In this document: in pieces, positions 49,701-58,700 of the stretch
How the letters are laid out: each line of letters starts with the position of its first letter
Numbering within the stretch: position 1 is the stretch's first letter
Source of the DNA: Apoda limacodes
Lineage: Eukaryota > Arthropoda > Insecta > Lepidoptera > Limacodidae
DNA length: 64,000 nt
Direction of reading: 5' to 3'
Assembly (NCBI GenBank): GCA_946406115.1
Contig: OX291543.1
Coordinates: 5,148,501 to 5,212,500, forward strand
The notes under the pieces: model-generated
What the model saw: only the letters and a program-made list of their open reading frames with translations
Database searches by the model: none
What the model was told of the DNA's origin: nothing
Translations under genes and position numbers: made by a program

Positions 49701-52700
49701 AGACAAAGTCAAGTGCGAGTCGGACTCGCGTTATAAGGGTAAACCGATTGTAACGAAGTTTTGGTAAGTTTTTAGGCACACGCCGGGGAATGTCTCTGAG
49801 AAAGAAAAAATGGTCAAGTGCGTGTCGCACTCGCGCAATAGGGATAAACCGATTGTTATGAAATTTTGGTAAGTTGTTATGCCCACGCCGTGGAAGGTTT
49901 CTGAATTAGTACAATCCTATTAGGTTGTTTTAAAAACAGAAACAACGTTCAGCTATATTTATAAAAAAGAAGAAATTGACTGGCTGACTGACTAATCGAT
50001 CAGCGAACAGCTGAAACCGCTGTGTCTAGAAGCATGGCATTTTGCACAAACGTTCCTTAAATGACGTAATGTGCACTAAGAAGGGATTTTAGGAAATTAA
50101 TCCCCTAAGGAGGTAAAATATCGGTTGGCAGTTTGCATGGAAATGGCTAAAACTTGGCTTAGACGTTGAAATTAAGATTCACGTGAATAACCGTTTTTTA
50201 AAAATTATTCTCTAGACGGCAAAATAGAGGATGAAAATGTGTATGTCAATTCCGATGTTATTATATGTAAAACAGTAAAGAGTCAAAAGCTGTTTTTTTA
50301 AAAAAAAAGTTTACGGAATTGAAGTTGCGGGAGTAAGCGCTAGTTTTTATATAAACAACATGCCATTGGTAAATGGCTTTTAGGTGATATTGACTAAGTA
50401 CCCCTATTATATGTGCACCATGTGTTTATATCCCTGTCTATCTCACGGCACGATATTCTCATTTATAGGTAGATACTAACTGCCTTTACCCAAGACATGT
50501 AGACTATCTATGTAGATAGGACAGGTAGTAAAGAAATTTGGCAGTCTAGGATATGGAGTTGAAACAATAATGTCTACTGGCATGTCCTACCACCCTTTAA
50601 CCAGTTAGAGTACTGATTAGTATAAATGCATTATTAAAGAAACGGAATTATTTAAAGAAAGTAAATTGAAACAGTGAATTATAAATAGTAATCTATAATT
50701 TTTTAATGTCTCAAAGTCAGAAATCAGCACATAGTCTGCACACAGTACAAACAGCTTCGGGCCATATTCAAGAATTCATGGAAGAAATATAGGAAAGTAC
50801 ATTATTTGGTTTAATTTTTTTCTGAGCTCCTCCGTTAGTACTGACCGTAAGTCCTGGATTTTCTTACAGGAGAGCAAAGTCTGAAGTCTTATGGGCGGCT
50901 AGAAAACCAGTAGTAGGACTTGACTACGACTTTAGCCTTAGGAGGCTAAAAGCAACTTTCACAGCTCTCGAATCTTAAGACCTACTTGCATACATTTTTT
51001 TTTTTTTTTTGAGTTTCCGAGTCGAGTACAGGAGCAAGGCTTTTGGGAATCAGTCCCGACAACTGAAAGTATGTACTAGAAGTGACTTACCCACATAAAT
51101 TGGTCTGTTCAGTGACTACAGCAGTTAACGCGGGAGAGGTTGCTGAAACAATATTAATTTAAATAAAATTAATAGAGTGCAATTTGTACCTACATATAAC
51201 CTAAGCTATGTATGTCGCAATACCAAGGATTTCATATAATCCCTGATATCCGTAACTTCTTGGTATGAGGGATCTAATACCAAGTTATTTCCTTTGTAAT
51301 ATATACTCAAAATACTATTTACTATTCTACTTCACGACTAAATCCATTGAGATATTATGGACTATGTTTTAAAGGAAACGTTTGTTAATATATAGCTGGG
51401 CACCGTTAATCAAATAATTAATTCCGTTAATCGCTTTTAAGTGAGGTAGGGCACTGCATTTACTCGCTCGAATAAGTCGCCCCAACAAATAAAGTGGGGC
51501 ATAGCGAGTACTTGCTCGAATGAGCGGCCCGAACTGGGGAAGTACCTTCACCTAACAGAAATTAGGCCATAATAACACTAACTTTGAGTAGTGTTGTGTT
51601 CCTGGCGGTGAGTAAGGTTGCCAGAGCTCTTTGAGGATTCGCTGCGCGGACAGCTGAGGGCTGGCGGTGCTTGTTGCTGTTATTGCTCGGCATGCTGGTC
51701 CGGCGGTCAGGGAGACCTGATGAAACGGCTGACCGCTGGCCGCCCGCAGGTTGAACGGGTCCCCGAACCCAGGGATCACTTAATCTCCGCCCTGGGAAGC
51801 TGATCCGCCAGCCTGTGTAAAGTCTCTGAAGTGGTAGTCGTGCCGGAAAAGGAGACCGGAGTGGACCCGGCTACTACAACAGAGGGGGATCAGGCGCCCT
51901 TCCGCTCGCCGTGCCAGCAACCGTATTATCTGTGCCGACCTTTGGCAATTCTAGTACCGCATCTTTTGTCCTCTAATTGTGCGTGCAGTGAATCTTCGTA
52001 TTAAGTCTAAGTAACTTTCTTTAAAAAAAAATGGCTACAAAAATAAGGAAAAGAGTTTTTTTAGCGGCCGCTCCATCCATATTTAATGTGGACTTTTGCA
52101 ACATTAGGGGTATTACGCAAATCTTAACGCAGTCCACTCCATCTGGAGACTGCGCAGCCAACCATTCTTTTTCTAACGGAGACGCAGATATCCTGCCCGG
52201 CCGATACATCATACCTTCATTATCCCGGCTACAAACTTGAGCACAATTTTGTGAGTCGTGCCGCCGGTGTATGTATGTTCGTACGGGAGGATATCTGCTG
52301 TCGCCGCCATCATAGCCTTGTAGACAGGGACCTGTCGATATTGTGGGTGCGCGTACACTCGTATCTATGCGTGCCTATACAGGTCTCATAGCGGTGACAC
52401 GGACGTAACTCGACTCTTCACACACCTGAGTTTGACAACCGACAAAGTTCTAAAGCAATATCCCACAGCAGAACTAGTTATTTTGGGAGACTTTAACGCC
52501 TACCATCGTGAGTGGCTCAGTTCTCGAACCAATAACTATGCAGGGATATCTGCTCATGAATTTGCTCTGACCTATGGATTCTCTCAGCTGGTACTCCCTC
52601 CAATTTAACGCATCGTACCCGTGGAGGCAGATATGCTTTAGCTCAGAAGATCTTGACGTCTGCGCAGCCGCAACCACTGAGATAATCCTCGCTAGTATGG

Positions 52701-55700
52701 AATGTTACATTCCTAACCTGCGAATAGCTGCCTGCGTCTAAAACTACCGTAGTTTAAGAGATGCAAATTTTTTTCAGCAAACTGCGTATGAGGCTTGGAA
52801 CACGGCTCATAATAATAAGGATCCGAATATTTCTGAGGTAAAACAGAAAATAAACGCTGCCTCGAGATTCAGTAAGAAAGCAACTGCCAGAGCAAAATTC
52901 CAATTCATCGGCAAAATAGGTGGGCGACTTGCGAGCTATCCTTATGGGAGTCGTGCTTTCTGGTCGCTTGCCAAAGCTGCCGAAAGGAACTTTTGCCTGT
53001 CGTCGTTACCACCACTGCGAAAGACCGAGGGTGACTTGACCCATAGTGCTAAAGAGAAAGCCGATCTACTGGGCAGTCTCTTTGCCTCAAACTCGAATAT
53101 GAACGATGAAGGCGCTGTACCACCTACTATACCGTGATGCGGTAAGACCATGCCGGAAATCTCTATAACACAGCAGGAGGTCCGGCGGGCGTTGCTTTCT
53201 CTAAACGTTCATAAGTCGAGTGGGCCAGACGGTATACCAGCAGTGGTGCTTAAGCAGTGTGCTCCTGAGTTATGTCCTGTACTCACGCGCCTCTTCGCGC
53301 TTTCCTACTATACTAGGCAATTTCCGTGTTCCTGGAAGACTGCGAATGTGTACCCGGTGCCCAAAAAGGACGATAGATCAGATCCATCGAATTACAGGCC
53401 TATCGCTATTACCTCTCTCCTCTCCAAGGTGATGAAGCGTGTGATCAACACACAGCTTCTAAGATAGCTAGAAGAACACAACCTGGTCAGTGATCGTCAA
53501 TATGGCTTTCACCACGGTTGCTCGACTGGTGATCTTCTAGTGTATCTCACACACCGATGGGCACTAGCCATTGAGATTCAGGGGGAGGCATTGGCATGTA
53601 GCCGGACATAGCGAAGGCGTTAGATCGGGTCTGGCACCGGGGTCATCTATCGAAGTTGCCATCTTACGGAGTGCCCGAGGGTTTGTGCAAATGGGTAGGC
53701 TTTTTGTCCGGCAAACGCATACGAACCGTAATTGATGGTAGTTGCTCTGATAGCATGTACATTAATGCTGGTATCCCGCAAGGCTCTGTGCTGTCTCCTA
53801 CGTGTTTCTACTGGATATCAATGATATGTTATCCATCAACAATATACATTGCTATGCAGATGATAGTACTGGAGACACTTATTACACGGGTCGTGCAAAC
53901 ATACCTCGTCCCGGAGGAAAACCGCGGAGAACTTGTCTCAAATCGAGACCACACTGTCCTGTCTCTGACTGGGGACGGGTAAACTTGGTCCGATTCAACC
54001 CTACAAAGACACAAGTCTGCGCGTTCACCGCTTAGAAAACACCTTTTACTGTAGTCCCACAAATCCAGAACACTCCCCTCTCCATCTCCAAGTGCATTGG
54101 GATCCTTGGTGTCGACATCTCCAGCGATGTTCAGTTCCGAGATCATTTACAAGATAAGGTGGAGCTGGCGTCCAAACAACTAGGTGTACTCAACAGAGCG
54201 AGGCAGTACTTCATGTCGGGGCAGAGGTTGCTGCTTTACAAGTCGCAGGATCGGCCCCATATGGAGTACTGCTATAATCTCTGGGCAGGCGCACCCAGAT
54301 ACCAGCTTGGACCTTTTGACTCGGTTAAACGACGGGCTGTGAGAATTGTCGACGATCCCAAACTCACTTGCCGTATCGAACCCTTAAGTCTGAAGAGAGA
54401 TTTTGCCTCCCTGTGTGTTCTACCGCTTGTACAATGGGATGTGTTCTGAGGAATTGTTCGAAATGATGCCCACGGCTACTTTCTACCATCGCACCGCTCG
54501 CCATAGGCAGGGAATTCATTCTCATACTTTAGAACCGAAATGGTCGCGTACAGTGCTGTTTCAGAAGAACTGAAACTTCCCTCGCGTTTGTGTTGTTGAA
54601 TCAACATTAATTTGCAATTAAAATAATTTCATGATGGAATACTATATATTTTTGTTATTGACTAATTACAAAGTACAATTCAACTGCGCTCATCAGTTTA
54701 CCGTAAATTTTAAGATGTTTTACATCTCAATTTCAACTCTAATGTGTAAGTTGGGTATTGTATAGTCTGTGCAGGTAGGTATTGTATAGTCTTTGCAGGT
54801 AGGTATTGTATAGTCTGTGCAGGTATAAGATGCAGTGTAATTAAACTGTTTGTAAATTTACTAAATTACTGAGTGTGTTGTGTGGTGGTGGTTCTGAACT
54901 ACTCCACTTCAAAACAAAATCGGTTTAAAATATTTTGTTACTCATATACTTTTTAGTTTCAAAAATTATATTGCTACGCGGTATTGACCAGTTCAGTCAT
55001 ATAGGTAGGTATTTATCTACGAAGATCGTTAAATAGATACACTAGCAAACTAATAATACAGTCCGGTTTTTCATGATTATTAATATTTGATTCGTGATTA
55101 ATTTATTGTAGTTATCCTAGTATTTTTAAATGAGTGTTTGCAGTTAGCTCAAAAACTATTTTATTAACATTTCAACCCGGATTTAAAATAAGACTATAAC
55201 TGCCAAGTTAATCTTTACCTACTTATATAATAAAGCTAAAAAGTTTGTATGTTTTTTTGTTTAAAGACGATAATATCTAGAACGATCAGTCGGATTTAAA
55301 AATAATTTTGAATTTGATAGCCCAGTTCTCGGGGAAGGGTATAGGCTATTTAACCTCACGCTATGACCCTTAGGAACCAAGCAAAAAGAACCCTAAGCGA
55401 AAACGAAGTAGGTTTAGCGGGGCAAGCGATGTGACAGGGGCTCACTATAGAGATGGCGGCAACGGAAAAAGCAGAACAATGTCACTCAAGTTAGCTTACC
55501 CATAAACAATCATTATAGAACAAAACTCTTGGAGAACCGACCTACTGCTACCGAAAGAAAATCTTGACAACCGAAATCCACAACGAGAAATAATAAGATT
55601 TTTAAACCACCAGCTAACTACCGCCGCCGCCGCCAACACAAGATATATTTTGAATAATAATATAACTCTTCGTTTATAGCGTATTTCAAAAATGTTTATT

Positions 55701-58700
55701 ATCAAACAATTAGAAAACATTCATGAGCTAATTTGAAAACTTGTTGTTTCTGCCTTTTATTTCTTAAGTGTAAAAAAATATTATCTTAGAAAAGATGCAG
55801 TCAAAAGATTAACCTCGAGCCTGTACTTGAACCTGCAACAATCCCTATAGTCTGTGTAAGTGCTCTACCAATTGAGCTATCGAGGCGCAGGTCTGGACAA
55901 TGAAAATGCTCTGGAAATACGCTCGATACTAACGTCTCAAACAACCACTTTAATTCTGAGCATTGCAAATAGCATTTGTTAATGACCTTGCATTTCTGCT
56001 AAATACAATCTTTTTTGGCAGTAAATGCTATCTAGGTACAGCTTAGTCTGATGATTTATCTGAAACTTAAACGAACAATCGAATTTTTATACAAACTTAG
56101 TCATTTTTAACCCAAAGCATAAACTAAGGGGTGTTAAATTGAAAGCCTTGTCTGCGAGTCTGTCAGTCAGTCAGTCCATCTTTGGCATCATAGCGGCCGA
56201 ACAGATAAGCCCATTACAATGTCGTTTTTTTGGTTTAAAGGCTGATCTATTCAAGATGGTTGTTAGTTATGTTTGGAGGAAACCATTCTGCTGTTTTCTA
56301 AGACCATCAGCTCTATTTTCAGTGGCTCGATAGCTCTTAGCCATACCTACAATGGATATCGCATCCACTTGTCCGATAGACTCGAAATTTGACAGCGTAA
56401 ATACGATGACAATGAACTAAGACTTGATCTAATTCTGCAAACTGTAGATTTTCTAACTCCTAGATGACAGCTTACAGATGTGTCAATTGATATGTATTTA
56501 GTCTTTTAACAACTAATCTGGCAAATCTTACGATTGGTACCTAATTAGTTATCTGTGGATTTTTAACCCTATTAATTTCACTTGTTTAATCATTATTATA
56601 AGAAAGACAAAATATGATGAAATTAATTTATTTAACGTAAAAATTAAGTGACTAATAATTGTTTTCATATCGATGGTGAATAAAGTAGGCGTTACGACAA
56701 TAGATGGCGCTGTATATTTCTTAACGCGCGTTATGGTTCTGTTTTAAACGCAATTGTATCGCTTTTTTCTCATTATTACCGAAATTGCGAGTTATTAGTT
56801 TTCAAAGAATTTTTTAGATCTCAACTCTTGTGGGTACATCTCACTCTTGATTGAGACACACTCATTTTATGATAAAAGGTCATTTAATACACAAATGGTC
56901 AGTCAAGACAGGTTGCCGTTGCCAACCACTCGTCTGGTTTTCTTGTTCTCTTACAACTAAACTATAAGATTTGGAGTCTTCCGTACGGCGACACCATTAA
57001 GTTAGTACAATTTTGAAAAAGGAAAATTACATAATATTATATTTCATTGTAGGCAACACTTGTAGCATACATCGTAAGTATCTAAGTCATTAAAAAATTA
57101 ACAGTCCATAAATAGAGAAATAAGAGGATGACGCGTTTTTAACATTGGTCGTCTTTATTACCTACTTTTCTCTGTTCCTTGCGTGTGTTAACAACCCCTT
57201 AAAATTTTCAACCGATGAAAAAGGTGTATAGTCTAAGAATATAATACGGGATTTAATAAAAATAACGATTTCGATGAGGATGTTCGTGTTTTTGATATAA
57301 TTTATCCATGTAATGTAAACTAAGACAAGTTACATTGGTAAAGTTTCGTAACTAGGTACTTACCTACTTATAATCAAAACAAGTTTCATTGATTTATATT
57401 ATTATAAATATTATTTTTATCCGAAAGAGTTAATATCTTATAAGCCAGGTGAATACGGAAATACATAAAATTTATTCAAAAAACAATTAAAGAAAAAGTC
57501 ATTTTTAGACGTATGTAAGTAGTGATAAATTTATAACAGTTAATAAAACAGCGTAAGTGATTCGTTTTAAATTGTCATCTGATGATGTTGAGGGTAACCG
57601 AACTAGTTCTGCTGCTTACTGTCATAACAGGTGAGTACCTACCTCGATAAATACAATTGTAGTTTCCTGCGGCTACAGTCACTGAACTTAGTATATTGTG
57701 TAATGGTACATTATCGTATTGAAGTCTATCACAACACCTACGCGGCAATGGAAATGATTATTAATGGAGTTACAAAATCACCATGAGAGGGGTGGAACAT
57801 AGTATGTCTGTCGGCGTCAAAGTATATAATTCGGAATTGTGCATAGTGCATATTTGGTTGTTTGGAATAAAATATGTATGTATATCCTTACGGTGTTTAT
57901 CCCTAGAAGAGAGTATTCAGTGACGGGTGATCCTACAATGTTGCTGATACAGTTTTTCCTTTTCTTTCTGAACGGACTATGCAGTTGGCTGATGCAGCCA
58001 TTTCTGCTCCACCGGGCATTTAGGGGCAGGACTCTGAAGCAGTCTCAGCCCATATAGTGCCCAACGCTCAAGGACTTTCCGCGGGGGGAGACTCGGCTTA
58101 GGTTGTCGCTTTTGGGGTCGTCCCTTTGACTAGCGTGAGCCTCGAACCCAGCGAGTCAGCGCCAGGAGGGGAGTTCCCCGTTACGCGGTTGCAATTGCGA
58201 GTGAGTGGGGGCGAGAAGCGCCCCCGGCCGGCACTCTTTGATACCTCGTATATAAGGTAGGTCGGTGCGTTGGCCGACGAACCCGGGGACGTCGGCGTCG
58301 TGTGACGGGGGGGGGCTATTAGGTCGATGAGACTAGTCTCGCTATCCGAATAGCGAGATCGTCGTCTGGGGCCGTTATTACCTATGTGCCGAGGCCACCT
58401 AACAATTGTTTTTCGATCGCGCCGTGGTCGGTCGGGGGAGGGTAGCTTTCGGATTGCACAAATTATCGGTTCGGGTGATTCTGATACATATAATGTATAG
58501 CTTTATATTTTACGAATAGCTTTATATATAACCGTTATGGGGCGTAAATTACCAGTTTTAAAGTTGTAACCGGTAAAATAAAAGAGTTAGGACAGACTAA
58601 TGTACCCCCAATTGCCATGTTGCCGTCTATAGGACCCGATTTTCTTAATCTATGAGTCTCAACGAGCAAGCTGACAAAGGCACTAGGCTGACAGACCCAC

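Noticed and set aside
48680..49830. Minus-strand ORFs of 61-85 codons with repeated FSFSETFP- and RESDSH-type text
   Set aside because: They are translations of the satellite unit; frames change between units, so no protein is supported.
48817..49905. CRISPR-like appearance of evenly spaced repeats
   Set aside because: Units are tandem with no unique spacers, and the genome is animal. It is a satellite.
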